Assembly (NCBI GenBank): GCA_038207155.1
Contig: JBBRAB010000012.1
Span: 1 to 64,000 of the forward strand
DNA length: 64,000 bases
Source: FEN-1139 sp038207155
Lineage (GTDB): Bacteria; Myxococcota_A; Polyangia; Polyangiales; Polyangiaceae
Direction: 5' to 3'
Shown here: positions 17,816 through 27,545 of the stretch, piece by piece
Layout of the letters: the number at the start of each line of letters is the position of its first letter
Position numbering within the stretch: the first letter of the stretch is position 1
Translations under genes and position numbers: made by a program
The notes under the pieces: model-generated
What the model saw: the letters and a program-made list of their open reading frames with translations, nothing else
Databases searched by the model: none
What the model was told of the DNA's origin: nothing

Positions 17816-19474
17816 CTAACGCCCGAGTCGGTGGCTGAGGTTCTGTATCCAGCGCAGCAGCGAGTGGATGGCCCCGTCGAGCCGAGTATCCAGGCCGCGC
17901 TGGTGCAGTTCGGACCAGAGCGCAGCAGGTCGATGCGTCGCAACACTGGCTCCGATCGTCACGGCGAGCAGGAATACGAGGGCCAAGGTGAGCCACCAAC
18001 CACGACGTCGAGGCCGAACGACAGTGGGGGTCTCCGGGGCGACAGCCGCCGCCGGATCAGGGGGTGCCGGGACAGTGAGATCGACCGCTGCCTCAGGCGC
18101 GATTCTCTCTGCAGGCGGAGGCTTCGGCGCTGCTTCGGGCGGGGCGACGGAGCTACCTGGCGAAACGCGACCGTCGGAAATCGTGTCAAAGACCCGTCCG
18201 GCTTCAGCGGCGGCCATTGAGACGGCCATTTCCGAGACCGTAGCTTCTGACTCTGACGGGGGGTGCACGTCCGGACGACCCGGCTCACGCCATGCCCCGC
18301 TTGGCGAACTCACTTGGCGCGCGCGGGGTTCCCTTAAGCCCGCCGCCGGGCTTGCAAGGGGCCGCGAGAAATCCGCCTCGCTATCATCGAGCAGCGAGGG
18401 AACGAGGCGAGTGATGTCGTCGTCATCATCGAGCGGATGACGCTGTGTCTGCCGAACACTCTCGGGTGGCGGCTGCGAGGGGAGCCTCGCAGCCGACGCT
18501 GCGAGTAACGGAGCAAGTTGCTCCACCTCGCCGAGCGCCTGCCAGTTGTTCATGCCCTCGCGCCACACCAGCGTCGCGGCGGTCGCGCGCCCATCGGCGA
18601 GCGCCGCTTGGATCTCGGCAAGGCCAAGCGTGGGCTGGTACTGTGCGCTGAGCGCAACCGACCACTGCGCAGGGGCGGGCGCCGCTGCGGGGGGCGCAGC
18701 CGAACGCGTTGCCGGCGGCGCGAGCGAGCTCCGTCCCGCAGGCGGAGGAACTGCGCTCCGGGTCGCCGGCGGAAGAACGGAGCTTCGCACGGCGGGCGGG
18801 GCGGAGGGTGAAGCAGCGAGTCCGGGCGAAGGGGCGCTTCCGGGCGCCGCCTGCAATCCACCGATCATGGTCTTTTTCGCGGTTCGCTTGGCGATCGGTG
18901 CCGTGGCTCGCGGTGCGACCTGGGCGCTCGGTTGCCCTGCCGACGCGCCGGAGCTCGCGCTGGGCGTTGCCGGGGGATGCGCGCTGGGAGTCGCTGCGGG
19001 ATGCGCGCTGGGAGTCGCCGCGGGACGCGCGCTGGGAGTCGCTGCGGGATGATGACCGGTGCCCGGTGGCGGGTTCGCGGGGGCGGCTACCCCAATGATC
19101 GTCTGTCGCAACGGACGACGTTGCGCCGTCGCCGTCGCCAGCGGCGCCGGGGCCGAGCTTGCAGTGGCCCGCGTTCTGGTTGTTGAGACCGTGGAAGCGG
19201 CGGTTGCGACCTGCGGGGAGAGCGAAGGTTGAGGCGCGTGAATCGACGCCAGATCCGAGCCGGGAAGCGAAGCCACCGAGCCGCTTGAAAGAGAGCTTGG
19301 CGGCGCGGAGGCGGAGCGCTTAGCACCGGCAACAGCCCCTTCGGCGCTCAAGTGCGTTCCGTCGGCAATGATGGGGGACGCGCAGCGCTTGCAGGTGATC
19401 CGCACACGTCGCCCGCGAACCTTCTCGTCAGGGAGGGAGTATTTGGTCGAACAGGCCGGGCAAGTGACTTGCAT
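17816..19474 (-). CDS. MJ0042-type zinc-ribbon protein with GYF-like domain and C-terminal membrane anchor
   Basis: A 552-aa protein. It begins MQVTCPACSTKYSLPDEKV, then ITCKRCAS: two CxxC pairs of the MJ0042 zinc ribbon, widespread in myxobacteria. A long Pro/Ala/Ser linker includes four 8-residue PAATPSAx repeats. At about 275-335 a GYF_2/DUF4339-like domain appears (YQPTLGLAEIQAALADGRA; LVWREGMNNWQAL). Near the C-terminus a transmembrane helix (WWLTLALVFLLAVTIGASVA, about 505-525) is followed by a short tail, so most of the protein should be cytosolic. The internal ATG puts the zinc ribbon at the very N-terminus, its usual place. Function unknown. Confidence 0.8.
   Translation of the reverse strand: MQVTCPACSTKYSLPDEKVRGRRVRITCKRCASPIIADGTHLSAEGAVAGAKRSASAPPSSLSSGSVASLPGSDLASIHAPQPSLSPQVATAASTVSTTRTRATASSAPAPLATATAQRRPLRQTIIGVAAPANPPPGTGHHPAATPSARPAATPSAHPAATPSAHPPATPSASSGASAGQPSAQVAPRATAPIAKRTAKKTMIGGLQAAPGSAPSPGLAASPSAPPAVRSSVLPPATRSAVPPPAGRSSLAPPATRSAAPPAAAPAPAQWSVALSAQYQPTLGLAEIQAALADGRATAATLVWREGMNNWQALGEVEQLAPLLAASAARLPSQPPPESVRQTQRHPLDDDDDITRLVPSLLDDSEADFSRPLASPAAGLREPRARQVSSPSGAWREPGRPDVHPPSESEATVSEMAVSMAAAEAGRVFDTISDGRVSPGSSVAPPEAAPKPPPAERIAPEAAVDLTVPAPPDPAAAVAPETPTVVRPRRRGWWLTLALVFLLAVTIGASVATHRPAALWSELHQRGLDTRLDGAIHSLLRWIQNLSHRLGR
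18957..19052 (-). repeat. Four 24-bp tandem repeats encoding PAATPSAx
   Basis: Four consecutive 24-bp units inside the zinc-ribbon/GYF gene encode the linker repeats PAATPSAR, PAATPSAH, PAATPSAH and PPATPSAS. The units are nearly identical in DNA, as expected for recent slippage or unequal exchange. Confidence 0.8.
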
Positions 19475-19689
19475 GCAGAATTCCTGGAAACCGTCGACTC
19501 CCAGCATAGCTAGGACTGCCTCCGGGGGCCATGATTCACATGGGTCTTCGTCAAGACGAGGGTCGAGGATCCCCCTCGGTCGGGTACCGCGCCTCCTTGG
19601 CGGCGCTGGACCTCACTTGCCCCGCCCAGCTCGACCGCTCGACCCTCGACCGGTGACAGCTCGGAATTCTGGGCTATCGTGCCCGACTC

Positions 19690-20394
19690 ATGTCGGTTGC
19701 CTTGATTGCCCGTACGATTTGGTCGACCGCAAGCCACAGCGCCCGGGTGGTGATGGCGAGTCGACGGGGAACCCTCACTCTGCAGTCGGGAGACGAGGTC
19801 GTCCGGGCTTGGGCGCGCGACCTGCTGCGCATCGCCGAGGTCACTGTCGAGACCGAGGGGCTTGAGCGAGTTGGCCAGAGTGAGCCCTGGGTCGTGATGA
19901 GCAACCACCAGTCGCTCTACGACATTCCTGTGCTGCTCGGTTGGATGCCACTGGTGCTTCGGATGGTGGCCAAGGCCGAACTGTTTCGCGTGCCACTCTG
20001 GTCCCGTGCCATGCTGGAAACCGGCTTTGTGCCCATCCATCGTGGGGTTCGCAGTCGCGCTCGAGAGGACCTCAAAGTGGCCGAACGCGCAATGCAGCGG
20101 GGGGTGAGTATCTGGATCGCGCCCGAGGGGACGCGAAGTCCAGACGGCCAGCTCTTGCCGTTCAAGCGCGGCGGGTTTCACCTGGCAGAGAACGTCGGCG
20201 CCCGGATCCTACCGGTGACTGTGACCGGAACGCGTGATGTGCTCAGGATTGGTTCGATCGCCATCGCGCGCGGAAAGACGGTCCGACTGCAAGTAGGCAA
20301 TCCAATAGATCCCCGTGATTTTTCCGGTCGGCGCGCGCGCGATGAGCTCGTTGAGGCGGTTCGCGATGCGATCGCTGCCCCGCTGGCTCACTGA
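19690..20394 (+). CDS. 1-acyl-glycerol-3-phosphate acyltransferase (PlsC family)
   Basis: Phospholipid-synthesis acyltransferase of 234 aa at the inner membrane, adding the second acyl chain to form phosphatidate. The family blocks are present in order: NHQSLYDIPVLLG (HX4D catalytic dyad), GFVPIHRG (substrate-binding Arg), WIAPEGTRS (EGTR) and ILPVTVTGTRD. The N-terminal region is weakly hydrophobic. It is monocistronic between divergent and convergent genes. The paralogue group also includes lyso-ornithine-lipid acyltransferases, which cannot be excluded. Confidence 0.9.
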   Translation: MSVALIARTIWSTASHSARVVMASRRGTLTLQSGDEVVRAWARDLLRIAEVTVETEGLERVGQSEPWVVMSNHQSLYDIPVLLGWMPLVLRMVAKAELFRVPLWSRAMLETGFVPIHRGVRSRAREDLKVAERAMQRGVSIWIAPEGTRSPDGQLLPFKRGGFHLAENVGARILPVTVTGTRDVLRIGSIAIARGKTVRLQVGNPIDPRDFSGRRARDELVEAVRDAIAAPLAH

Positions 20395-20579
20395 CGGCCA
20401 AGTCGCGACAACGGATGCAAGTCCAGCGACCGTCTCGCTCGTCACCACGCCGCTCACAACCAGCAACGGGTCTATCGGTCGCCCAAGCGCGCTCTGCGGA
20501 ACGGCTGCTGCGCAGCGCAGGCCTAGGGCGCCTTGGTTAGCCTTGGCAGACGCGCGAGCGCAGGGTTGGGCTGGCGCGG

Positions 20580-21179
20580 CTAAACCAGAATCCAAAGCCG
20601 CACGAGCACGGTCATCCGCAGCGGACCCGGAATGATCTCAACGTGCGCTAGCCGCTTGGGATCAATGTCTGGATAGCGCGGGAGAATGCGCTCACGAACG
20701 ATCCGGTCGCGCGCGGCCGCGTCGGCCAGGTGAGCCGCAGTCACTCCGCGCAGTGCGACCGTGAGCGTTTCCAGCAGCTCAATGGGTTCGACCTCCACCG
20801 GTGGCGGCGGCGTGGGGGCCCGCAGATGTCCTCCGGCTGTAGCGGCGGGGCTGCTCTGGGCTTCTTCAAAACCAATCGTGCGTCGCTCGGGTCGCTTGGG
20901 AGGCGCCAGTTTGGCGGCCTGTCCGGGTGCGATGGCCTCGGCGAGATCGTTCAGAGTTCGACGGCCGGGGCGGACCGGCAGATTTTTTCGGCGCTCAGCT
21001 TCGAGCTCTTCCTCAATCGCGTGAAGCGTCTCGCGACCTAGCGTCGCAAATCCGGTTGAGATCTCCGGTGCCTCCTCCAACTGCAGCGGTGGGGGTTTCG
21101 GGCGCGAGCTGGACGCACCCTTTCCGTCGGCAGGAGGGCGCAGCGAGGGCGGGCCAGGGCGTCGTCGTGGGGCAGGCAC
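20580..21179 (-). CDS. Proline/arginine-rich protein of unknown function
   Basis: A protein of about 199 aa with a disordered Pro/Arg/Ser-rich N-terminal third, a short acidic helix (RETLHAIEEELEAERRKN), another Pro-rich linker (APTPPPPVEVEP) and a C-terminal module of about 75 residues with a plausible fold (IELLETLTVALRGVTAAHLA, DPKRLAHVEIIPGPLRMTVL). No family recognised and no membrane segment. I chose the GTG; a TTG one codon upstream is equally possible, both behind GAGG. Codon bias is like that of its neighbours. Confidence 0.6.
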   Translation of the reverse strand: MPAPRRRPGPPSLRPPADGKGASSSRPKPPPLQLEEAPEISTGFATLGRETLHAIEEELEAERRKNLPVRPGRRTLNDLAEAIAPGQAAKLAPPKRPERRTIGFEEAQSSPAATAGGHLRAPTPPPPVEVEPIELLETLTVALRGVTAAHLADAAARDRIVRERILPRYPDIDPKRLAHVEIIPGPLRMTVLVRLWILV

Positions 21180-21256
21180 CAAACCTCAGCGTACCACACG
21201 GCACCAGCCTCGACCGCTAAAGCAGTGCGAGGCCGGTGGTCGGACGTCGACCGAGC

Positions 21257-22678
21257 TTAGCGAAGCTCGGTTCGACCCATCAGGTAGGTGTCGATTGCGC
21301 GCGCAGCCTTACGGCCGTCCGCGATTGCCCAAACGACCAGGGACTGGCCGCGTTGGCAGTCGCCGGCGGCAAAAACGCCGGGGACGCTGGTCTGGAACGA
21401 ACCATCGACCACCAGGTTGCCGCGCGCATTGCGCGTGGCTCCGAGTTGCTCAAGCAGACCTTCGGGCTGCGGATAGACGAATCCGAGCGCCAGTAGCACC
21501 AGCCCTGCCTCAATCGTGAACTCACTGCCGGCAACCTTCTCGAACTTGCCGTCCTTGAGCTCGACACGCACGCAATGGGCGCGCTCGACCTGACCGTCGC
21601 TTCCACTGAAGCTCTCAGTGAGGACCGCGAAGTCACGCGCGCAGCCTTCGTCGTGGGAACTCGACGTGCGAAGCATCAGGGGCCACTGCGGCCAGGGCGT
21701 CGACGAGTCCCTGGTCTCGGGCGGCTTCGGCATGATCTCGATGTTCGTCACCGAGCTGGCGCCCTGGCGGTTGGAGGTGCCGATGCAGTCACTGCCAGTG
21801 TCACCGCCACCGATCACGAGCACTTTTTTCCGCGTCGCGGTGAGCGACACGTGCTCAGGGATGGCTTGACCAGCCACGCGTCGATTCTGCTGCTCCAGAA
21901 AGTCCATTGCGAAATGGATGCCTGACAGCTCGCGCCCGGGGACCGTTAGGTCGCGCGGGACCTTGGAACCGATAGCAACGCAAACGGCGTCAAAATCCGA
22001 CTTGAGCGTGGAGTAGTCAATGTCCTTGCCGACTTCGCAGTTCGTTCGGAAGGTGACGCCCTCGGCTTGCATCTGCTCGACCCGCCAAGCGATCAGCGAC
22101 TTGTCGAGCTTGAAATCCGGGATGCCGTAGACCATCAGTCCACCGGCGCGGTCGGACTTCTCGAATACGGTGACATCGTGACCGACCCGAGCCAGCTGTT
22201 GGGCTGCGGCGAGTCCGGCGGGGCCGCCTCCGATCACGGCCACCCTCTTACCAGTGCGCGACAGGGACGGCTGAGGCTTGACGAGCCCTGCCTCAAGAGC
22301 CCGATCAGCGATGCTGTGCTCGATCAGCTTGATACTGACCGCGGGCGCGTTGATCCCGAGCACGCAGGCCGCTTCACAGGGAGCGGGGCAAACGCGCCCC
22401 GTCACCTCTGGGAAGTTGTTGGTGGAGTGAAGCGAGGTAATCGCAGCCTCAATGTCCGACCGATAGGCGTGGTCGTTGAAATCGGGGATCAGATTACCGA
22501 GCGGACAGCCCGTATTGCAGAACGGAATGCCGCAGTCCATGCAGCGCGCCCCTTGGCGGACTAGCTGCTCTTGCACGATTGGAAGCTCAAATTCGCGATA
22601 GGTCTTGAGTCGCTCCCCGACCGGGAGCTTCTGAATCTCTTCACGTTCGAACTCGAGAAAGCCCGTTGCTTTTCCCAC
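21257..22678 (-). CDS. gltD: Glutamate synthase small subunit
   Basis: Beta subunit (473 aa) of NADPH-dependent glutamate synthase, passing electrons from NADPH via FAD and two 4Fe-4S clusters to GltB. The N-terminal cluster cysteines are seen in CMDCGIPFCNTGCPLGN and CPAPCEAACVLG. The FAD loop is AVIGGGPAGLAAAQQL and the NADPH loop VLVIGGGDTGSDCIG; the C-terminal GVFAAGDCQRGQSLV closes the FAD site. GTG start with GAGGAG upstream. It follows gltB by 42 bases on the same strand. Confidence 0.96.
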   Translation of the reverse strand: MGKATGFLEFEREEIQKLPVGERLKTYREFELPIVQEQLVRQGARCMDCGIPFCNTGCPLGNLIPDFNDHAYRSDIEAAITSLHSTNNFPEVTGRVCPAPCEAACVLGINAPAVSIKLIEHSIADRALEAGLVKPQPSLSRTGKRVAVIGGGPAGLAAAQQLARVGHDVTVFEKSDRAGGLMVYGIPDFKLDKSLIAWRVEQMQAEGVTFRTNCEVGKDIDYSTLKSDFDAVCVAIGSKVPRDLTVPGRELSGIHFAMDFLEQQNRRVAGQAIPEHVSLTATRKKVLVIGGGDTGSDCIGTSNRQGASSVTNIEIMPKPPETRDSSTPWPQWPLMLRTSSSHDEGCARDFAVLTESFSGSDGQVERAHCVRVELKDGKFEKVAGSEFTIEAGLVLLALGFVYPQPEGLLEQLGATRNARGNLVVDGSFQTSVPGVFAAGDCQRGQSLVVWAIADGRKAARAIDTYLMGRTELR

Positions 22679-22720
22679 GATGACTCCTCATCCAAATGTT
22701 GGATCTGTGTACTTTGGGGC

Positions 22721-25700
22721 TCACTCGGCTGCGGTGGCCGAAGACTGCTTTTTCTGGGACTCAAGCACCTTACGGTACTCAATCGGAATGACCCGAACGA
22801 ATCGCTTCAGGTTGTTCTGGAAGTCGGCGAGTATCGAGCTGGCCTTCTCGCTGCCGGACCGCTCCTCGTGCTCGCGCAGCAGCCCTTCCAGTAACTGGAT
22901 GTCGTCGGGGCTCGAGACAGGCTCAAGCTCGACCATCTCAGTGTTGCAATACTTCTGGAACTGCTCGGCCTCGTCATAGACGAAAGCTAGACCGCCGCTC
23001 ATGCCGGCTGCGAAGTTTCGGCCTGTGGGACCAAGAACGACGATACAACCGCCGGTCATGTACTCACAGCCATGGTCACCGACGCCTTCGACGACGGCGG
23101 TGGCCCCGCTGTTACGAACAGCGAACCGTTCACCTGCCATACCGGCCAGGAACGCTCGGCCGCCGGTCGCACCGTACAGTACGGTGTTTCCGACGATGAT
23201 GTTCTGGGCGGCGGGGTAGGTCGCGGTGGGGGGCTGTCGAACGGCGATCACGCCGCCGCTCATGCCCTTGCCGACGTAGTCGTTCGAGTCACCAATCAGT
23301 GACAGCTCCATCCCGTGGTTCAGGAAGGCGCCGAAACTCTGGCCAGCGGAGCCAGAGAACTCGATGCGGATCGTGCCGGGGGGAAGCCCCGCCGCTCCGT
23401 GCCGACGCGCGACCTCACCAGCCAGCATCGCTCCGATCGTTCGGTGCACGTTGCGAACGGCCATCTTGAAGGACACCGGCTCACGTCGCTCCAGCGCGGG
23501 CGCACAGAGGCGGATCAGCTCATTGTCGAGGGAGGTCTCGAGCCCATGGTCCTGGTTCTTCGACTTGCAGACCCCGACGCCCGGAGCGGCCACAGCGGGG
23601 CGCAGGACGTCGGAGAAATCGAGTCGCGAGGTCTTCCAATGACCCTTGGTGTCACGAGTGCGGATCCGCTCGGAATGGCCGACTAGGTCCTCGAAGCGAC
23701 GTACACCCATCTGAGCCATGATTTCGCGGACTTCTTCGGCAACATAGAAGAAGTACCGGATGATGTGCTCGGGCTTACCCTGGAAGCGCGCGCGCAGGAC
23801 CGGGTCCTGGGTTGCAATGCCAACTGGGCAGGTGTTGAGGTGGCACTTGCGCATCAAGATGCAGCCCTGTGCAACCAGCGGCGCGGTGGAAAAGCCGAAT
23901 TCTTCTGCCCCGAGCAGGGCGGCGATCACCACGTCACGCCCGGTCTTGAGCTGACCGTCGGTCTGCACGACCACGCGACTGCGGAGATCATTCTTGACGA
24001 GCACCTGATGGGTCTCCGCGAGACCCAGCTCCCAAGGAATGCCAGCATGCTTGATGGAGGTCTGGGGAGATGCTCCCGTTCCGCCATCATAGCCGGAGAT
24101 CAGAATCAGATCGGCGTGTGCCTTGGCGACGCCCGCTGCGACCGTTCCGACACCCGCTTCAGCCACCAGCTTGACGCTGATGCGAGCGGTCGGATTGACC
24201 GTCTTTAGGTCGAAAATCAGCTGTGCCAGGTCTTCAATCGAGTAAATGTCGTGGTGCGGAGGCGGCGAGATCAGCGTGACGCCAGGCGTGCTAAAGCGCG
24301 TCTTGGCGATGATCTTGTCGACCTTGTGTCCAGGGAGCTGACCGCCTTCGCCCGGCTTAGCACCCTGGGCGATCTTGATCTGAATCTCATCGGCGTTGAC
24401 GAGGTAGTGCGTCGTGACGCCAAAGCGTCCCGAAGCAACCTGCTTGATTGCGCTGCGGCGCGACATGCCGTCGGCGTCGGGAATGAAGCGTTCCGGCTCC
24501 TCGCCGCCTTCACCCGTGTTGCTGCGGCCGCCGATGCGGTTCATCGCAATCGCGAGGTTCTCATGGGCTTCACGGCTGATCGAGCCGTAGCTCATGGCTC
24601 CGGTCGCGAAGCGCTTGACGATCTCCACCGCGGGTTCGACCTCCTCAAGCGGAATCGAGCTGTCGCCGGGTGCAATTTCCCACAGGCCGCGCAGCGTGAT
24701 CGGTCCGTCGGGCTGCTCATTGATCAGTCGAGCGTACTCGCGGTAGCTGCTGGCATCCTCAGCGCGCACCGACTTCTGGAGATTCGAGATTACACTCGGG
24801 CTCCAGAGATGACGCTCGCCTTGGGCGCGGTAGTGGTACTGCCCGCCAAAATCGAGGACGTTTGATAGGTCCGTGCGCTTAGGGAAGGCGTGCAGGTGAC
24901 GGCGCGCCGTTTCCTCGGCAATAACGTCCAGATCAATGCCCGCGATGCGGGAGCTGGTGCCGGTGAAGTAGCGCTCGATCACGTCAGGGGCGAGCCCAAG
25001 CGCTTCGAAGATCTGAGCGCCGTGGTAACTCTGGAGGGTACTAATACCCATCTTGCTCATGACCTTGAGCAAGCCCTTGCCGATGGCCTTGATGTACTTC
25101 TTCTTGGCGGTCTCTGGCTCGGTGACGCCCGGGATCTGCCCGGCGCGAGCGAGCTGCTCGACCGTGTCGAGGGCAACGTAGGGGTTGATCGCCCCAGCTC
25201 CGTAGCCGACGAGCAGGCAGAAGTGGTGGACCTCACGAGGTTCACCGGTCTCCACCACGATGCCACAACGCATGCGCGTGCCGTTGCGCATCAGGTGGTT
25301 GTGGACGGCCGCGGTCGCGAGCAGACTCGGGATCGGCGCGAGGAACTCGTTGGCGCCGCGGTCACTCAGGATCACGACGCTGGTGCCATTCATGATGGCG
25401 AGCGAGGTCACACGACAGAGCTCGTCGAGTGCCGACTTGAGTCCGGGGCCCCCTTCGGCGATCGGAAAGAGCATCGGAACAGTGGCGGGAGTCCCGATCG
25501 TCAGCTTGTGGCCGAGACGCAGCTTGGCGATGTCGTCGTTGGTCAGGATTGGCTGCGACAGGTGCAGCATCCGCGCCTGTTCGGGAGTCTCGAGCAGGAT
25601 ATTTCCCTCGCCGCCGAGGTAGTTGTCGAGGCTCATCACCAATTCTTCACGAATTGGGTCGATCGCCGGGTTGGTGACCTGAGCAAAGTGCTGCTTGAAA

Positions 25701-27247
25701 TAGTGAAACAGCAGCTGAGGCTCATCGCTCAGCACGGCGAGCGGGGTGTCCGTACCCATCGACCCCGTGGCTTCCATGCCCGTCTGGGCCATGGGAGTGA
25801 GGAGCATCTTGAGCTCCTCCTGGGTGTAGCCGAACACGCGCTGACGCAGGGTGAGATCGTCACCCGTGATGGGGGGCAGGCGCGAGGGGCTGATCGGGAG
25901 CTCTTCGAGACGAACGGCGTTCTGCTCGATCCACTTGCCGTAGGGCTGCTGCGAGGTGATCTGCTCTTTGATCTCGGCGTCTTCGACGATCCGACCGAGC
26001 TCAAGATCGATCAGGAACATCTTGCCGGGTTCGAGGCGACCCTTGCGCTCGACCTCTTCCGGGGGAAACTCGAGTACGCCGGTTTCCGAGCCCAGGACGA
26101 TGATTCCGTCCTTGGTGATGGTCCAACGCGCCGGACGCAGGCCGTTGCGGTCGAGGATCGCGCCGATCTGCTTGCCGTTGGTGAAGGCTAGGGCGGCGGG
26201 GCCATCCCAGGGTTCGACCAAGCAGGAGTGGAACGCGTAAAAGTCGCGCTTGTGCGCGGGCATCAGCTCGTCGTTTTGCCAGGCTTCTGGCACGAGCATC
26301 ATCATCACGTGGGGCAGCGACCGGCCCGCTTGCATCAGGAGCTCAGCGACGTTGTCGAGCGTCGCTGAGTCACTTCCGCCGGGGGTGATCGTCGGCAGAA
26401 TGTGGCGAACATCCTCCCCGAAGACTTGTCCGTCGAACAGCTGCTCACGGGCATACATCCAGGCCGCGTTACCGCGAACGGTGTTGATCTCACCGTTGTG
26501 GCACAGCACGCGAAAGGGCTGTGCGAGCTCCCAAGTGGGAAATGTGTTGGTGCTGAAGCGCTGATGCACCATGGCGAGGGTACTCGTCATGGTCGGGTCA
26601 TCGAGGTCCCGATAGTAAGCGGTCAACTGCTCGGCGAGCAGCAGTCCCTTGTAAATGATTGTGCGCGCCGAGAGGCTCGGCATGTAGAACGCCGAACCAT
26701 CCGCCTGGCCAGCCTCGCGCACGGTGCGTTCAGCCCACTTGCGGATCACAAACAGCTTACGCTCGAAGCTCTTTTCCGTCGCCTCGGCGGAGCCAACCAA
26801 GACCTGCTCGATGTGCGGGGCCGACTCGCGCGCAACGGGTCCGAGTGAGGACTCGTCGACGGGCACGTGGCGCCAACCGATCAGTCGTTGGCCAGTTCCC
26901 GTGATCTTGTCCTCAAGGATCTGCTTGCAGCGCGCGCGCGCCACCTTCTCCTTGGGAAGGAATACCAGCCCGGCGCCGTAGCGCCCAGGCTCTGGCAGCT
27001 GCCAACCGTGCTGGGCTGCTTGGGCGCGCAGAAATGCATCGGGGAGCTGCAGGAGGATGCCCGCTCCGTCCCCAGTCAGTGGGTCGCAACCACAGGCGCC
27101 GCGGTGGACGAGGTTGAGCAGGATCTCCACGCCCTTGCGCACGATGTCATGGGTCGGCTTGCCCTTAAGGCTCGCGACAAAACCAATGCCACAGGCGTCG
27201 TGCTCGTATTGGGGGTCGTAAAGTCCAGACCTATTCGGGAGGCTCAT
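22721..27247 (-). CDS. gltB: Glutamate synthase large subunit
   Basis: Alpha subunit (1508 aa) making two glutamates from glutamine and 2-oxoglutarate. An N-terminal class II amidotransferase domain begins at C19 in HDACGIGF after an 18-residue propeptide. The central and FMN synthase domains include the 3Fe-4S cysteines in CILMRKCHLNTCPVG (C-x5-C-x4-C) and TGASPQTSIKHAGIPWE. A C-terminal GXGXG beta-helix domain (GGVIAV, GATGGRAFLAG) completes the enzyme. The ATG with GAGGA seven bases upstream is preferred over a TTG nine codons earlier. Length is standard. Operon order gltB-gltD is conserved in many bacteria. Confidence 0.97.
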   Translation of the reverse strand: MSLPNRSGLYDPQYEHDACGIGFVASLKGKPTHDIVRKGVEILLNLVHRGACGCDPLTGDGAGILLQLPDAFLRAQAAQHGWQLPEPGRYGAGLVFLPKEKVARARCKQILEDKITGTGQRLIGWRHVPVDESSLGPVARESAPHIEQVLVGSAEATEKSFERKLFVIRKWAERTVREAGQADGSAFYMPSLSARTIIYKGLLLAEQLTAYYRDLDDPTMTSTLAMVHQRFSTNTFPTWELAQPFRVLCHNGEINTVRGNAAWMYAREQLFDGQVFGEDVRHILPTITPGGSDSATLDNVAELLMQAGRSLPHVMMMLVPEAWQNDELMPAHKRDFYAFHSCLVEPWDGPAALAFTNGKQIGAILDRNGLRPARWTITKDGIIVLGSETGVLEFPPEEVERKGRLEPGKMFLIDLELGRIVEDAEIKEQITSQQPYGKWIEQNAVRLEELPISPSRLPPITGDDLTLRQRVFGYTQEELKMLLTPMAQTGMEATGSMGTDTPLAVLSDEPQLLFHYFKQHFAQVTNPAIDPIREELVMSLDNYLGGEGNILLETPEQARMLHLSQPILTNDDIAKLRLGHKLTIGTPATVPMLFPIAEGGPGLKSALDELCRVTSLAIMNGTSVVILSDRGANEFLAPIPSLLATAAVHNHLMRNGTRMRCGIVVETGEPREVHHFCLLVGYGAGAINPYVALDTVEQLARAGQIPGVTEPETAKKKYIKAIGKGLLKVMSKMGISTLQSYHGAQIFEALGLAPDVIERYFTGTSSRIAGIDLDVIAEETARRHLHAFPKRTDLSNVLDFGGQYHYRAQGERHLWSPSVISNLQKSVRAEDASSYREYARLINEQPDGPITLRGLWEIAPGDSSIPLEEVEPAVEIVKRFATGAMSYGSISREAHENLAIAMNRIGGRSNTGEGGEEPERFIPDADGMSRRSAIKQVASGRFGVTTHYLVNADEIQIKIAQGAKPGEGGQLPGHKVDKIIAKTRFSTPGVTLISPPPHHDIYSIEDLAQLIFDLKTVNPTARISVKLVAEAGVGTVAAGVAKAHADLILISGYDGGTGASPQTSIKHAGIPWELGLAETHQVLVKNDLRSRVVVQTDGQLKTGRDVVIAALLGAEEFGFSTAPLVAQGCILMRKCHLNTCPVGIATQDPVLRARFQGKPEHIIRYFFYVAEEVREIMAQMGVRRFEDLVGHSERIRTRDTKGHWKTSRLDFSDVLRPAVAAPGVGVCKSKNQDHGLETSLDNELIRLCAPALERREPVSFKMAVRNVHRTIGAMLAGEVARRHGAAGLPPGTIRIEFSGSAGQSFGAFLNHGMELSLIGDSNDYVGKGMSGGVIAVRQPPTATYPAAQNIIVGNTVLYGATGGRAFLAGMAGERFAVRNSGATAVVEGVGDHGCEYMTGGCIVVLGPTGRNFAAGMSGGLAFVYDEAEQFQKYCNTEMVELEPVSSPDDIQLLEGLLREHEERSGSEKASSILADFQNNLKRFVRVIPIEYRKVLESQKKQSSATAAE

Positions 27248-27545
27248 CGGAGGATCCTCGTTGCGATGCTTCAATCGCCCTAAGGTCCTGCGCCACTAAG
27301 GATTGTGGGGCTCGGACAAAGGGCACTTTGGGGACGATGACGCGGCGTAGTGTAGTGACCGAACGCGCTCGGGCCATGGCCGGAGCGCGAATTAGTGAAT
27401 CTTGGTCAGTGCGGCGTGAATCAGGGCCGGTTCGTAGGCGTTTTTCCCAAATTGAGAAACGTTCGACACAATCCTCGGTTCCACGCCGAGCCAACAAAAG
27501 CCGAACGGCCGGCATGAGATCGCTCGCCGGCGGGGCCAGAACCGC
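27248..27545. other. Upstream region of gltB, no gene seen
   Basis: About 298 bases between the lipoprotein stop and the gltB start. It should contain the gltB promoter and leader. I found no confident sigma-70 or sigma-54 pair, no terminator hairpin and no supported coding frame. Confidence 0.45.

Noticed and set aside
24890..26191. Long open frame (433 codons) on the plus strand
   Set aside because: It lies wholly antisense to gltB, whose motifs and length are complete. The sequence is an artefact of GC-biased codons on the other strand.
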